The notes: generated by a model not told the origin, from the letters alone. A stretch of 64,000 bases of DNA from Xestospongia muta (GCA_963693285.1 OY848923.1:6776920-6840919); one strand, 5' to 3'; positions 37,197-50,230 are shown, numbered from the stretch's first letter. Numbers and translations: made by a program.

Positions 37197-39479
37197 ATGA
37201 AATCTGCACAGTCGAATCTTCAGTTCAAGAGAACATTAGGAATCCAGCTTGTCAACATTGAACCTGGTCTTAGTGATCACCAATTACACTCTCTCAAACT
37301 GGCTTGCTTCCTCCTGGATATACCAAGACAACAACTAGAGAATGCTGACACATTTATTGACCTCTACCAATTGATAGAACATAAGATGCCTCAGCACGCA
37401 CCCTCACTGGTCTATCAGATGCTTATTCTTGTTGGGTTTCCTAAATCACATTTACAAGGCTTGCTACCATTTGTTGAAATGAAGATTCGTTTGGAGAAAA
37501 ATCTGGTTATGGATTTAACTTTGACATTGTCATTTATACTGGGAGATATATCAGAAAAAAGTTATCAAAAATTTAAGGAACTAGCTCGACTTATGTTTCT
37601 TCCAGAATATCATACATCTCGAATCTTGTCACGTTCACATCTTTTAGAACTGTTACAAGATAGGAACACTCTCATTCCAGATCATCTGGTTTATATGTTT
37701 GCATGGCTTGAAGCAGCTGGTTGTCCTCTACAAGTGGAATATCTTCGAGAATTTTGTGTTCGTCAAAGTCTCACAGTCCCAGATTGGAGTGAATTACAGC
37801 TACCAGAATTAGGTGAGTTTCTATATTGCTGCACTATTCCACTAAACTAGATTTTTTATTTATTTAATCAAATTAATTAAACCAAATTGGCTGGCATGTG
37901 GTTAATATCAGAGCTATGGAAATTCTAGTTATCATCTCATTAATATTAGTTAAACGGAAATTTTAATTGATGTTAGTTCAGATGCATATTTAATAGCCTG
38001 CATGTCACTATCATATTGTAATAGTATAGCTCTCCATAACACATACACCATTTTTAATAAGTCATTTGTTAAGCAATCATATAATGTTAATAATACTTTG
38101 TAAGTATGCAACATAAGTAACACAACACAATGTTAACCAATCTCTTTAACAATGATACTACAACTTCACATTGTAATGAAATTAGTTATGTCCTATTCAT
38201 ACATGCATATAATGTCTTCATTATATTTATTCAGTATAGTACAACCACGTGTGTCTTATATAAATTATTGGTCAAATATGCTACTGTGATCTCAGTTCAT
38301 TTTTACTGTTTGCTCATGAAATAGGTGCTGATTATGAAGATGATGCTGTTGATATAGATGGTGCTAGAATTGACAGATTTATTCTTGAAGTCATGGCAAA
38401 ACGTCAAAGATGTAAGTCTGTGAATTATCAGAATTTTGATGCATAGCACTCCATCATTTGTAGGTCGTTTCTGTACAGTGAAATGTACCATATGTTCTAT
38501 ATTATTAATAGTCTTACCACTGCTTATAACAATCGTCTCTATTAGTGGTTTTGGAGTATTTTACATTGGTTTAAAAGCTATTTCTTTACATTCAGTTCGC
38601 GACATCGGTAGTAATACATCAGTAATTATCGAACCTAACTGTTACAAGTCTTTTTGGACAAAAAAGCTTATTATCAGTAACACAAAAGGATATAGTAATG
38701 ATCCTGTGACAGTTACCTTTTATAAGACAAATGCGAATACCCTTCACTTAATAGCAAAACAATTGAAAGGAAGAAACGAGACATATAATCCAACCGGTGT
38801 TACTATTCGCAAAGGTATGAACTATTTAGTTGATGCCCCAATTTATTCAGCTGGTAATAGTACACTTACTTATACCTTCAGTTTCAAAGCTGATATTAAC
38901 TTTACTACTTGTCCTCTTGAACTACATATGTTTGATGACTATCAGAAATATTGTCACTATCTACTACATCCTTATGATCAACATAATGGTCCTATTTCTA
39001 GTCCGAATTGTACTCTTAATTCAGTGAATTCTACACTTCAAAGCCACATTGTAAACTTTTCTCTCCATCCAAATACATTCTACTACTTTGCTGTAGGGTT
39101 AACAAAAGATTTATATGTTAATATAACAATTGGTGGAAAGTTAGAAGAGTTTCAAGTCTCTGATCTGACTCCAGAAAAATGTGTTCTGAATGTTGACACA
39201 CCTTCCTGTACTTTTCCAATTGCTTATTCGAGTTTAAGCTTTGCACAAGACTCTATCTGTCTACTTGCTCAATCTAACAGCAACAATCAAAAAAATGTTA
39301 CAGTAGATGTCACTCTGGCCAACTGGAATGGTGGTAGTGTCACTTGTCTTTTATTTAGTGCTGCCACTGGTTTTATTACAGTATGTATCATCTTAACGCT
39401 AGTTCTATTTATAGTCTGGCATATAAGAAAAGAGTCAGCTGTTATTTCTCAATATACTGACTTGTTGACTGGTGATTAG
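37197..39479 (+). CDS. Family D gene D3: tandem-DED two-pass membrane protein
   Basis: Exons 37197-37812, 38325-38411 and 38464-39479 give 572 residues. DED1 is about 12-92 (LKLACFLLDIP, LYQLIEHKMP, LILVGFP); DED2 is about 105-187 (FKELARLMFLPEYH, LLELLQDR, YMFAWLEAAG). The exon 2 linker is acidic. Residues 235-245 hold four cysteines (CRFCTVKCTIC) just before membrane segment 244-268. The ectodomain carries eight or more N-x-S/T sites, the six family cysteines and one extra cysteine (YQKYCHYLL) where D4 and D5 have histidine. Membrane segment 2 is about 531-555, and the tail ends YTDLLTGD. A longer in-frame start at 37110 exists, but the ATG at 37197 matches D2. AATAAA is at 39678-39683. Confidence 0.8.
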
Positions 39480-40170
39480 GTTATTTTTTAGATAGCACTA
39501 AGGCTATTATTGTATTGACATGTGCTGTTATTCTATTTACTGCAGATTTTAATTTTTTAACATAACAAAAATTATATTTTTACTAGTTATAAAGTACTAT
39601 CAATGTTGTTTTTATAAGTAGTGAATGCAAATTATTTATACTTGCTGAGATCCAGTTTTAAATTTTTAATTTGCTGAAATAAACATATTTAAATTTGGGG
39701 GGTATATATGCAATATTTCAGTATGAAATCCAATCAGTCTTTGAGTACACAGGAAAGAATTTAAAAATTCCTAATGTATCAAATCCTTTGGCTGGTTATA
39801 TTCAGTTCAAATAGTGGTAAAAACAGTTATTTACCCTAAACTTAAGTGCAAATTAATTTATTTTATAAATTAACAGTTTTAACGTAAACTTAACTTGAGA
39901 TTTAATGGCAATACACATAGCACATGAGAGTTATCCTTAGGTCAGGGTTCTACTTATAGTGACCCATGCTATTATTGATATAGCTTCCCATGCACTCTTT
40001 GCAAAAATGCAACAAAATTTTTAGAATATTAACAAAATGTATAGCCTATACTATGAAATACTATTAGTTTTTATAAATCGTTTTACATAAAAACAAAAAG
40101 ACACAACAGTTAAGTAATATAATAGCATTTATTTAGGACTACTTTTTTTAAAAATTTGACTATGTGGCAA
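39480..40170. other. Convergent 3-prime region between D3 and V7
   Basis: It holds the D3 3-prime UTR with AATAAA at 39678-39683 and, on the minus strand, AATAAA near 40128-40136 for V7. The same layout recurs after D4 and D5, so D and V genes end towards each other. Confidence 0.6.
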
Positions 40171-40177
40171 CTTCACC

Positions 40178-41590
40178 ATCAGACAAAACTATAAAAGTGA
40201 ACAACATGTATTACTACATAAACAATACACTGTCATTGTACTCACATGTATTCAAAACCAAGACAATGTTGTAGCTGTTCTATCATGCACTGTAGTGTAA
40301 TACCAGTAATTCCAATTACCATTACATGAGCTCCAACAAGTTTAAAGTCAATTGTAGTAGTAATATCACTTTCATCATCAATAGTAGTAGTGTGATGGTC
40401 TTCCATAGGGTAATAACAAGGTGCATTGTTACTGATGAAGACAAATAATCCATGAGAATTAAAGTAACTTATCATGTATCATATGAAAATAAATGAACAT
40501 TAATCTTCAATGTGGTGGTATAACTTTATAAAAAAAATTGACTATAATGACTTGATATTGAAAGGACACATACTTACACATAATAGTACCATAATTAGAA
40601 CCAAACTATTGGCAAATGTTCAAGTAAACTTTTTTGACAATAATCATTGGTAATCCCATAATTGACAATTGAATCCAATCAGTTTTGAGTCAGGAGATGA
40701 GGTATGTTGAGGAATAGATTCCACCTCATACACATTATAAGTAATTAGTTTTTGAGATGTTGGCTAATAAATCTATTTTATGTGGATAAACATGTAATAA
40801 TGAATAAAGTTAGTAATGGTAACAGTGTTAAAAATATGAGGGTCTATTAGACTAAAAGAGTAAATAGTTTCATCTGTTTTAGAAATGCAGCAATGACATC
40901 AGTGTTGAAAAGTGATAAATCTGTTACACTAAAATAGCAAATCAAATACACTGTCAAAGACAGAGCAGGTCTATAAAAACAAAATAAATATTGTCCGATA
41001 TTATAGTCTTAATGTTATACTTAAATAAAACATTTAATCTAGAGTTAAGCCTACACTAGCAATAGTTTTGCAAAGTTATAGCAATTAATTTTTATGACCA
41101 TGCATATTCTAGGACATCTTGAAGAAACAAATTCATTGGTATATATTAATACATTTATGATAGAAGTCAGTTAATGCTGTTTACTTTAAAATATCACTCT
41201 TAAGAGAATGATTAGTAAAAAATATCTAATTATATAAATTTTTGTCATATCATATGTTTTAAATTCAATTTTTAGCTCACCATCAGACAGATACAGAATG
41301 AAACCAGTTCCTTCAGGCACTACATGATCACTTTCTTTTGAAGTAAGAAATACCTCTGAAGTTATCAAAATGATGCCCTTTGTGCAATTATGATCTCAGA
41401 TTGGTTTTATCATATCTAGTCTGGTAGGAAATATACATTTATAGCATACAATTATTGAAACAATTCACTTGTATTCTGGTCCAAGGTAAGTGGCTATAGC
41501 TTGACGTATTTCTTCATGTGTTATATTTATGTCATATACATTAATACCAAGTTTGATTATATTGAATGCACTCAATGCCTTTCCTGCTTG
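40178..41590 (-). pseudogene. Family V relic V7
   Basis: The 3-prime part is open: an exon with PCYYPMEDHHTTT and an end HCLGFEY (40247 to about 40444), then a short last exon (40178-40188) adding IFV and a stop. Upstream pieces are dead. The end exon at 40585-40775 opens with TAG where intact genes have CAG. The hairpin exon (about 41276-41430) and module-1 end exon (41459-41590) are truncated. The 5-prime edge of the 40.2-40.4 kb exon differs from V10 and lacks a phase-compatible acceptor, so it was fused in by recombination. Confidence 0.55.
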
Positions 41591-41799
41591 ATCCAAAGAC
41601 CAAAGATAGTAGCTTTGACACAACTATATACTGCATGCTGTTGTTCAGGTAGTTATTTACTTTGTTTAGTGACTGCTCAGTCAATTTAGTTAATAACGTG
41701 GGAGTTCAGTTCCTAGTAGATTACTGTCACATCTGTTAACATCTGCTATGATAGTAATTATGATAATCAACATTATAACACAATCATGACAAGCATGTT

Positions 41800-42060
41800 C
41801 CCCCATTATTGAAATCTTAGCAGATATGACAGTAGAAATGGTTGTAGTTAGCTGATTCCTTAATAGGCTATGTTTCTTTAGTAAAATATATTAATTGCCC
41901 AAAATAATAGCAAAATAATCAAATTATCAATTTATTGCAATACAAACTACAAGTTCCAACTTGACATCGTTAAAATGTAACACTACAAGGAAGATAAAGA
42001 AATTACTATAAGGTCATCAATATGAAGAAATGTTTATTGCTAATATAAACATTTGACAAA
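41800..42060 (-). pseudogene. Detached 3-prime end of a V6/V9-type gene
   Basis: The sequence matches 32390-32630 and 54930-55150, including the acceptor and last-exon codons near 41980. Similarity stops at 42050 before the exon that should precede it. Confidence 0.5.
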
Positions 42061-42309
42061 ATTCGCAACTGGTTTGTGTAAGAAAGCAAACAATGTCTGT
42101 TTGTTGATAAAATTCTACTAAATTAGCAATTTTCGTACACCCCTACATTTTGAACTATAACGTGAAAAATAAAACTTTTATTGCTGTCATACTCTTCATG
42201 CAAGTAGTGCAATGAAAGGGCTTTTGGATAATATCTGGGACATGGAATTTTGTTGTTTAATATTGGAGCTATTACCGTCCGAATTGAGATTTATCCGAGT
42301 ATTGGTTTT

Positions 42310-42760
42310 TCACTCTACAAGATAAATATATATAGTGAGTGGGTCATGATTACCTTATAAGGTAACCATAGCCCACTTTATACTGTGTGAAGTAGCCCAC
42401 TATATATTGTGCTTTCTATCTTATCTACCAGATTCTCATGTAAACTATTAAAATAATTAGATTTACAAGATAAATATATATAGTGAGTGGGTCATGATTA
42501 CCTTATAAGGTAACCATAGCCCACTTTATACTGTGTGAAGTAGCCCACTATATATTGTGCTTTCTATCTTATCTACCAGATTCTCATGTAAACCACTGAA
42601 ATAAATAGATGTACAAGATGTACACATATATATATATAGTGGGCAATGATTACCTAATAAGATATTCGTGGTCCATTTTATACTGAGTGAAGAAGCCCAC
42701 TATATATCATGCTTTCTATCTTATCTACCAGATTGTCATGTAAACCACTGAAATAATTAG
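42310..42760. repeat. Three tandem units of about 150 bp with the palindrome
   Basis: Palindromes at 42339-42376, 42487-42524 and 42639-42676 are spaced 148 and 152 bases apart. Each is followed by CTTTCTATCTTATCTACCAG and ATTAGATGTACAAGAT-like sequence. No V first exon adjoins this array. Confidence 0.85.
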
Positions 42761-42769
42761 TTGTTTTAA

Positions 42770-43670
42770 CTGAGTATGTTTTAATATCAATGATAATGTT
42801 TTTGTCTAACTAATAACAGATTAAACAGAATCTTTATGACTCTGACAATGAACTGTATGACATCATGTGCATCAATTAGTGTGTGTATTTGAAAAGTTTG
42901 ATTCATATAATTTTCAGTATCTCATCCTGTATTATGTATGTAAATTCAAACCAATTGACCACAGATTACTTAATTTATTTATACAATGATAATAATACTA
43001 CCATGTTTTGATAACATTTGATGATATCTCTAAAACATCCCACTGGTCACTCTCAGACTGGTGTTTTAGTGTGATTATGTGCAGAGAAAGGTGACAATTA
43101 TTTCTTTTTCCATTTGTATTTTCATTCTAACATACAATGATTCTGAATGAAAGGATAAACAAAAAATTATGTTAACAAAACAAAAAGTGCTCAGACAAAC
43201 AGATAAGGAAATACAATGCATTAGTCAATATCAACAATCGTGTGACATCAATGAATACATTTAGGAACATGAGCTTTTCAGTATTATTATAATTAACTAC
43301 TAGAAGCAACAAGACACCAGACTTACCTTTGATAAAAAACTGGATGTTGTCAAAATAAAATTTCTTTTTAACAACAGTAAAATTAAAATTTCTCAGAAAT
43401 ATGATATCATGAGGTCATTATAATGAATCTGTAACATTGTATAACATTGTACTGTAATTTTGAAGCTTTTCTTTTTGTAGAAAGGCAATATTTTTGTTGA
43501 TTTTAAAAGAGAATCAATCAATATCATTCTGTATTAGTCTAACAATTATTATGATCAGGCCTTTTAGAACAACCAAGATAGTTATTGCACTCAGAATTAG
43601 TAGAAAGAAAGATTAATGTTAATGAATATAATTATATACTAGGTGTGTCTTCAACAAGTATTAGAATCAT
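42770..43670. promoter_or_regulatory. 5-prime flank of D4
   Basis: Nearly identical to the D3 and D5 flanks, including the minus-strand donor-like site at about 43325. No independent gene was seen. Confidence 0.4.
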
Positions 43671-43671
43671 C

Positions 43672-46027
43672 ATGAAATCTGCACAATCGAATCTTCAGTT
43701 CAAGAGAACATTAGGAATCCAGCTTGTCAACATTGAACCTGGTCTTAGTGATCACCAATTACACTCTCTCAAACTGGCTTGCTTCCTCCTGGATATACCA
43801 AGACAACAACTAGAGAATGCTGACACATTTATTGACCTCTACCAACTGATAGAACACAAGATGCCTCAGCACGCACCCTCACTGATCTATCAGATGCTTA
43901 TTCTTGTTGGATTTCCTAAATCACATTTACAAGGCTTGCTACCATTTGTTGAAATGAAGATTCGTTTAGAGAAAAACCTGGTTATGGACTTAACTTTGAC
44001 ATTGTCATTTATACTAGGAGATATATCAGAAAGAAGTTATCAAAAATTTAAGGAACTAGCTCGACTTACGTTTCTTCCAGAGTATCATATATCTCGAATC
44101 TTGTCACGTTCACATCTTTTAGAACTGTTACAAGATAGGAACACTCTCATTCCAGATCATCTGGTTTATATGTTTGCATGGCTTGAAGTAGCTGGTTGTC
44201 CTCTACAAGTTGAGTATCTTCAAGAATTTTGTGTCCGTCAAAGTCTCACGGTGCCAGATTGGAGTGAATTACAGCTACCAGAATTAGGTGAGTTTCTATA
44301 TTGCTGCACTATTCCACTAAACTAGATTGATTAATTTACTTAACCAATGGTCATTCAATCTACACATAATAAAAGATGAGACACAGAGAAGTAATAAATA
44401 TTGCACTGTTTCATTATATAATATGCTGATTAAAATTTGGGTGGCATGTCGTTAATTGTCAGAACTATGGTAATTCTATTAATCATCTCATTAGTTAGAC
44501 GAAACTTTTAAATTGATGTTAGTTCAGATGCATATTTAATAGACCTGCATGTCACTATCATATTGTAATAGTATAGCTCTCCATAACACACACACCATTT
44601 TTAATAAGTCATTTGTTAAGGAATCATATAATGTTAATAATACTTTGTAAGTATGCAACATAAGTAACACAACACAATGTTAACCAATCTCTTTAACAAT
44701 GATACTACAACTTCACATTGTAATGAAATTAGTTATGTCCTATTCATACATGCATATAATGTCTTCATTATATTTATTCAGTATAGTACAACCATGTGTG
44801 TCTTATATAAATTATTGGTCAAATACGACTCTGTGATCTCAGTTCATTTTTACTATTTGCTCATGAAATAGGTGCTGATTATGAAGATGATACTGTTGAT
44901 ATAGATGGTGCTAAAATTGACAGATTTATTCTTGAAGTCATGGCAAAACGTCAAAGATGTAAGTCTGTGAATTAGCAGAATCTTGATGCATAGCACTCTA
45001 TCATTTTGTAGGCCGTTTCTGTACAGTGAAATGTACTATATGTTCTATACTATTAATAGTCTTACCACTGGTTTTAACAATCGTCTCTATTAGTGGTTTT
45101 GGAGTATTTTACATTGGTTTAAAAGATATTTCTTTACATTCAGTTCACAACATCGGAAGTAATACATCAGTAATTATTGAACCTAACTGTTACGACTCTT
45201 TTTGGACAAAAAATGTCATTATCAGTAACACAAAAGGATATAGTAATAATCCTGTGACAGTTACCTTTTATAAGACAAATGTGAATACCCTTCACTTAAT
45301 AGCAAAACAATTGAAAGGAAGAAACGAGACATATAATCCAAATGGTGTTAATTATCGCGAAGGTATGAACTATTTAGTTGATGCCCCAATTTATTCAGCT
45401 GGTAATAGTACACTTACTTACACCTTCAGTTTCAGAGCTGATGTTAACTTTACTACTTGTCCTCTTGAACTACATATGTTTGATGACTATCAGAAATATC
45501 ATCACTATCTACTACATCCTTATGATCAACGTAATGGTCCTATTTCTAGTCCAAATTGTAGTCTTAATTCAGTGAATTCCACACTTCAAAGCCACATTGT
45601 AAACTTTCATCTCCATCCAAATACCTTCTATTACTTTGCTGTAGGGTTAGCAAAAGATTTATATGTTAATATAACAATTGGTGGAAAGTTAGAAGAGTTT
45701 CAAGTCTCTGATCTGACTCCAGAAAAATGTGTCCTGAATGTTGACACACCTTCCTGTACTATCCCAATTGCTTATTCGAGTTTAAGTTTTGCACAAGACT
45801 CTATCTGTCTACTTGCTCAATCTAACAGCAACAATCAAAAAAATGTTACAGTAGATGTCACTCTGGCCAACTGGAATGCTGGTAGTGTCACTTGTCTTTC
45901 ATTTAGTGCTGCGACTGGTTTTATTACAATATGTATCATCTTAACACTAGTTCTATTTATAGTCTGGCATATAAGAAAAGAGTCAGCTGTTATTTCTCAA
46001 TATACTGACTTGTTGACTGGTGATTAG
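43672..46027 (+). CDS. Family D gene D4: tandem-DED two-pass membrane protein
   Basis: Exons 43672-44287, 44872-44958 and 45012-46027 give 572 residues, the same exon lengths as D3. The two DEDs differ from D3 at only a few positions (for example SERSYQ for SEKSYQ, and WLEVAG for WLEAAG). All six ectodomain cysteines and both membrane segments are kept. The tail ends YTDLLTGD with the YTDL sorting-type motif. AATAAA is at 46225-46230. It is followed convergently by relic V8. Copies D3, D4 and D5 are recent duplicates; D2 is more distant. Confidence 0.8.
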
Positions 46028-46029
46028 GT

Positions 46030-46680
46030 TATTTTATAAATAGCACTGAGGCTATTATTGTATTGGCGTGTGCTGTTATTTTATTTACTGCTGATTTTAA
46101 TTTTTTAACATAACAAAAATTATATTTTTAATTGTTATAAAGTATCACCAACGTTGTTTTATAAGTAGTGAATACAAATTATTTATACTCGCTGAGATCC
46201 AGTTTTAAATTTTAAATTTGCTGAAATAAACGTTTTTAAAATTGGGGGGTATATATGCAATATTTCAGTATGAAATCCAATCAGTCTTTGAGTACACAGG
46301 AGAGACAAGTTAATATTTCCTAATGTATAAAATCCTTTGGCAGGTTAGATCCAGTTCAAATAGTAGTAAAAACAGTTATTTACCCTAAACTTAAGTGCAA
46401 ATTAATTTATTTTATAAATTAACAGTTTTAACTTAAACTTAACTTCAGATATAATGGCTATACAAATAGCACATGAGATTATAGTGACCCATGTTATAAT
46501 TGACATAGCTTCCCACTCTATGCAAAAAGGAACAAAATTTTGAGAATATTATCAAAGTGTATATACTATGAAACACTTTTAATTTGATAAATGGTTTTAC
46601 ATAATAAGCAAAGACACAACAGTTAAGTAATTTAATATCATTTATTTAGGACTACTTTTTAAAAAATTTGACTATGTGGC
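46030..46680. other. Convergent 3-prime region between D4 and V8
   Basis: D4 UTR and the minus-strand polyadenylation region of V8, colinear with 39480-40170. Confidence 0.55.
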
Positions 46681-46689
46681 AACTTCACC

Positions 46690-47960
46690 ATCAGACAAAA
46701 CTATAAAAGTGAACAACATGTATTACTACATAAACAATACATTGTCATTGTACTCACATGTATTCAAGACCAAGACAATGTTGTAGCTGTTCTATCATGC
46801 TCTGTAGAGTAATACCAGTAATTCCAATCACCATTACATGAGCTCCAATGAGTTTAAAATCAAATGTAGTAGTAATATCACTTTCATCATCAATAGTGGT
46901 GTGATGGTCTTCCATAGGGTAATAACAAGGTGCATTGTTACTGATGAAGACAAATAATCCATGAGAATTAAAGTAACTAATCATGTATCATATGAAAATA
47001 AATGAACATTGATTGGATAAATTAACAAACCCATGCAAATATAGATATAAATCAAGAAATCTCAAATATTTGTACGTTAATAATTTCATTGTTACAAAAT
47101 AGTTTGACGAAAAAAACAAGAATACTTTCTAAATACTAATATAAACTTAAATTAATTTTTTTAAAAATAGAGAAACAATATACTATACATGCTAGGTACC
47201 AAAATTGAGTCAGCTAAGCACACATGACAAAATATAGCACTTTAATCTTCAATGTGGTGGCATAACTCTATGAAAAAATTTCTTTATAATGACTTGATAT
47301 TGAAAGGACCCATACTTACACATAATAGTACCATAATTAGAACCAATTTATTGACAAATGTTCAAGTAAACTTTTTTGACAGTAATCATTGGTGATCCCA
47401 CTATTTGACAATTGAATCCAATCAGTTTTGAGTCAGGAGATGAGGTATGTTGAGGAATAGATTCCACGTCATACACATTACAAGTAATTAGTTTTTGAGA
47501 TGTTGGCTAATAAATTTATTTTATGTGGATAAACATGTAATAATGAATAAAGTTAGTAATGGTAACAATGTTAAAACATGAGGGGTCTATTACACTAAAC
47601 TAGTAAATCAAATACACTGTCAAGTATGGAGCAGGTCTCAGATCTATAAAAACAAATAAATATTGTCCGATATTATAATTTTAATGTTATACTTAAATAA
47701 AACATTTAATCTAGAGTTAAGTCTACAGAAGCAATAGTGTTGCAAAACTTATAGCAATTAATTTTCATGGAAAAGATTACCATATATTACCATATTACCA
47801 TATTCTAGTACATCTTGAAGAGACAAATTCATTAGTATATATTAATACATTTATGATAGAAGTCATTTAATGCTGTTTACTTTCAAATATCACTCTTAAG
47901 AGTCACGAGAATGATTAAAACTGTTTTAGTGCTCTCAGTATAAAAAAAATTGAGTATTCA
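46690..47960 (-). pseudogene. Family V relic V8, 3-prime part (split by Ty3)
   Basis: It is colinear with V7: an open last coding exon ending HCLGLEY (from 46757), a short terminal exon near 46690-46705 and a dead end exon at 47332-47515 that carries the same TAG as V7. A C-x-F exon remnant is near 47560-47650. The rest continues beyond the retrotransposon at 54092. Confidence 0.55.
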
Positions 47961-47973
47961 AAGTGGTTGTTGT

Positions 47974-48154
47974 TGTAATAATTTGTGTGTTTAATTACTT
48001 ATTATTCATTATGTAATGATTATGTGATGATTATGTTTTTTTGTGAGCATGCGCTTAGAGCATGTGTCGAGCTAGTCATTCCATTCTTGTAAATAAGTTG
48101 TTGTCAATCTTCTCTAATCTTGGTTGTTCGTTAGCGTGGTCTCAGGCTACCTCA
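47974..48154 (+). repeat. 5-prime LTR
   Basis: It starts TGTAATAATTTGTGTG and ends CTACCTCA. It differs from the 3-prime LTR by a handful of substitutions and small indels. Confidence 0.9.
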
Positions 48155-48182
48155 TTTGGCGACGAGGGTAAAAACCTATTCG

Positions 48183-48695
48183 ATGCCTGTTCACGGGAGA
48201 GTTGAGTGTTTTGATCCAGCAACCGACGATTGGTCTACTTATATTGAGAGGTTAGAACATTTACTTTATCGCGAATGACATAACAATGGAAGCCAAGCGT
48301 CGATCTACCTTGTTAACAGTAGGTGGTCCAGAGGTATATTCATTAGCTTGTAATCTAGTAACACTAGACAAACCAGGTGATAAATCGTATGACCTCGTGG
48401 CACTTATCAAGAAACATTACTCCCCCACACCATCGTTATCGTTCAGCGGTACAAGTTTCATACGCGAGTACGGAATCAAGGTGAATCGATAGCAAATTTT
48501 GTTGCCGACTTACGCAACATAGCCAAGCATTGTGAGTTTAACGATGCTTTGGACGATATGCTCCATGACCGATTAGTTTGGGGCGTTAAAGAGCCAAAGA
48601 TACAAAAAAGACTTCTGGCTGAACCTAAATTAACTTTGACGTCAGCATTTGATTTAACACAAGCCTTAGAAACAGCCAGCAAGGACCTTTAGATA
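48183..48695 (+). pseudogene. Ty3 gag (capsid region), frameshifted
   Basis: The reading frame starts MPVHGRVECFDP at the first ATG after the primer-binding region. Gag-like sequence follows (EAKRRSTLLTV, VALIKKHYSPTPS, DRLVWGVKEPKIQKRLL). A frame change near 48270 and another near 48450 break it. It would form the particle shell of the element. Confidence 0.7.
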
Positions 48696-48759
48696 TACAA
48701 CTGTCACAAGCTCAGCCCTTAGTTGGAGATGTTTCCATTCACCAGGTGCAAGATAAAAA

Positions 48760-49222
48760 GCAAGGAACTGCTTGTTATCGTTGTGGACATCTTCCTACAG
48801 GTTGTCGATTTAAGGACTACTAATGCCATTATTGTGGTAAAACAGGGCACTTACAGAAGGTGTGTCGTAAGAAGAAGAATGGTCATAGGAAGACACAACA
48901 ACAGCGTTCACAAAAAAGACAGCAACGTGATTTAGAAACCAAAACACTTACTGTTGTATCAGATGATGGTGAGCCGGAAACAGAGTTTCTCACTATGTAC
49001 CCAGTGAAAATGACATCTGTGAAGCCAATTCGGGTGTCAGTGGTGATTAATGGTCAAAGTTTGGATATGGAACTCGACACTGGTGCATCTGTATCACTTA
49101 TAAGTGAGTCAACATACTTCAAATTGTGGAATTCTGATAGCCTACCAACACTCAAGCCATCAAAAGTTCGTTTAAAGACATACAAGAAGCGTGGTGGAAG
49201 TTGTTGGTGTACTAAATGTTGA
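48760..49222 (+). pseudogene. Ty3 nucleocapsid zinc knuckles and protease
   Basis: Two CCHC-like knuckles (CYRCGHLPTGC and CHYCGKTGHLQKVC) are separated by a TAA. An aspartic protease core with LDTGAS (active-site D at 49076-49078) follows. The frame ends early at 49222. Confidence 0.75.
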
Positions 49223-49247
49223 AGCTAGTTACTAGGATCAAAACAAA

Positions 49248-50230
49248 GTGGTACAACTACATGTTGTAAAGGGGGATGGACCTAGTTTATTAGGCAGAGA
49301 CTGGCTCCAGGTAATCAAATTGAATTGGGCTCAAATAAATCTAGTATCAAGCCCCTCTCCTGCTTTAGACAAGTTACTGGACAAGCATGCTGCACTATTC
49401 CAGGAAGGACTAGGTTTACTTAAAGATGTCACTGTCAAGTTACATGTTCGTCCAGATTGTGTTCCCAAATTCCACAAGCCTCGTCCGGTACCATTTGCAC
49501 TTAGAGAAGGAGTTGAGAAAGAGTTGGAAAGACTACAGAGTCTGGGAGTAATCAAGCCAGTTGCTACATCAGACTGGGCAGCACCAATAGTGCTTCTGGT
49601 TAAAAGAGATCATTCAATTAGAGTGTGTGGAGATTACAAACTGACTATTAATCAAGCTAGTAACACAGAAACTTACCCTCTACCTTGTATAGAGGAAATA
49701 TTTGCATCACTTTCAGGTGGTAAAACTTTTACAAAGTTGGATTTACAGAATGCGTAACAACAGCTATTGTTACAGGAGAAGAGTCAAGAACTGGTAACAA
49801 TAAACACACACAGGGGGTTGTTCCAATATACACGGCTACCCTTCAGGATAGCTTCTGCACCTGCAATTTTCCAAAGGACTATGGAAACAGTGTTACAAGG
49901 CTTCCCGGGTGTATGTGTATACTTGGACGACATTCTAGTTACAGGAGCATCTGAAAAGGAGTACTTGGAACACCTGAAATTAGTGTTGCAGAGATTAGAA
50001 GGTGTTGGTTTACGGCTAAGGAGAAGTAAATGTCAGTTTATGGTGTCTCATGTAGAGTACCTTGGCCATCGCATTGACCAAGAGGGATTACATCCAACAG
50101 CTGGAAAGGTAGAAGCGATACAGAAAGCTCCAGCTCCAACTAACAAGACTCAGCTCAAAGCATTTCTTGGTTTGGTAAATTATTATTGCAAATTCTTACC
50201 TCATTTGTCTTCTAGGTTGTCACCACTCTA
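49248..50230 (+). pseudogene. Ty3 reverse transcriptase
   Basis: RT motifs are seen in order: VIKPVATSDWAAPIVLL, RVCGDYKLTIN, FTKLDLQNA, then the catalytic YLDD box near 49919-49930 and LGLVNYYCKFLP. A TAA at 49756-49758, where a tyrosine codon is expected, interrupts the domain, so the polymerase cannot be made in one piece. Confidence 0.85.

Noticed and set aside
38830..39027. 65-residue frames inside D exon 3 (also at 45378 and 60450)
   Set aside because: Alternative-frame shadows of the D ectodomain.
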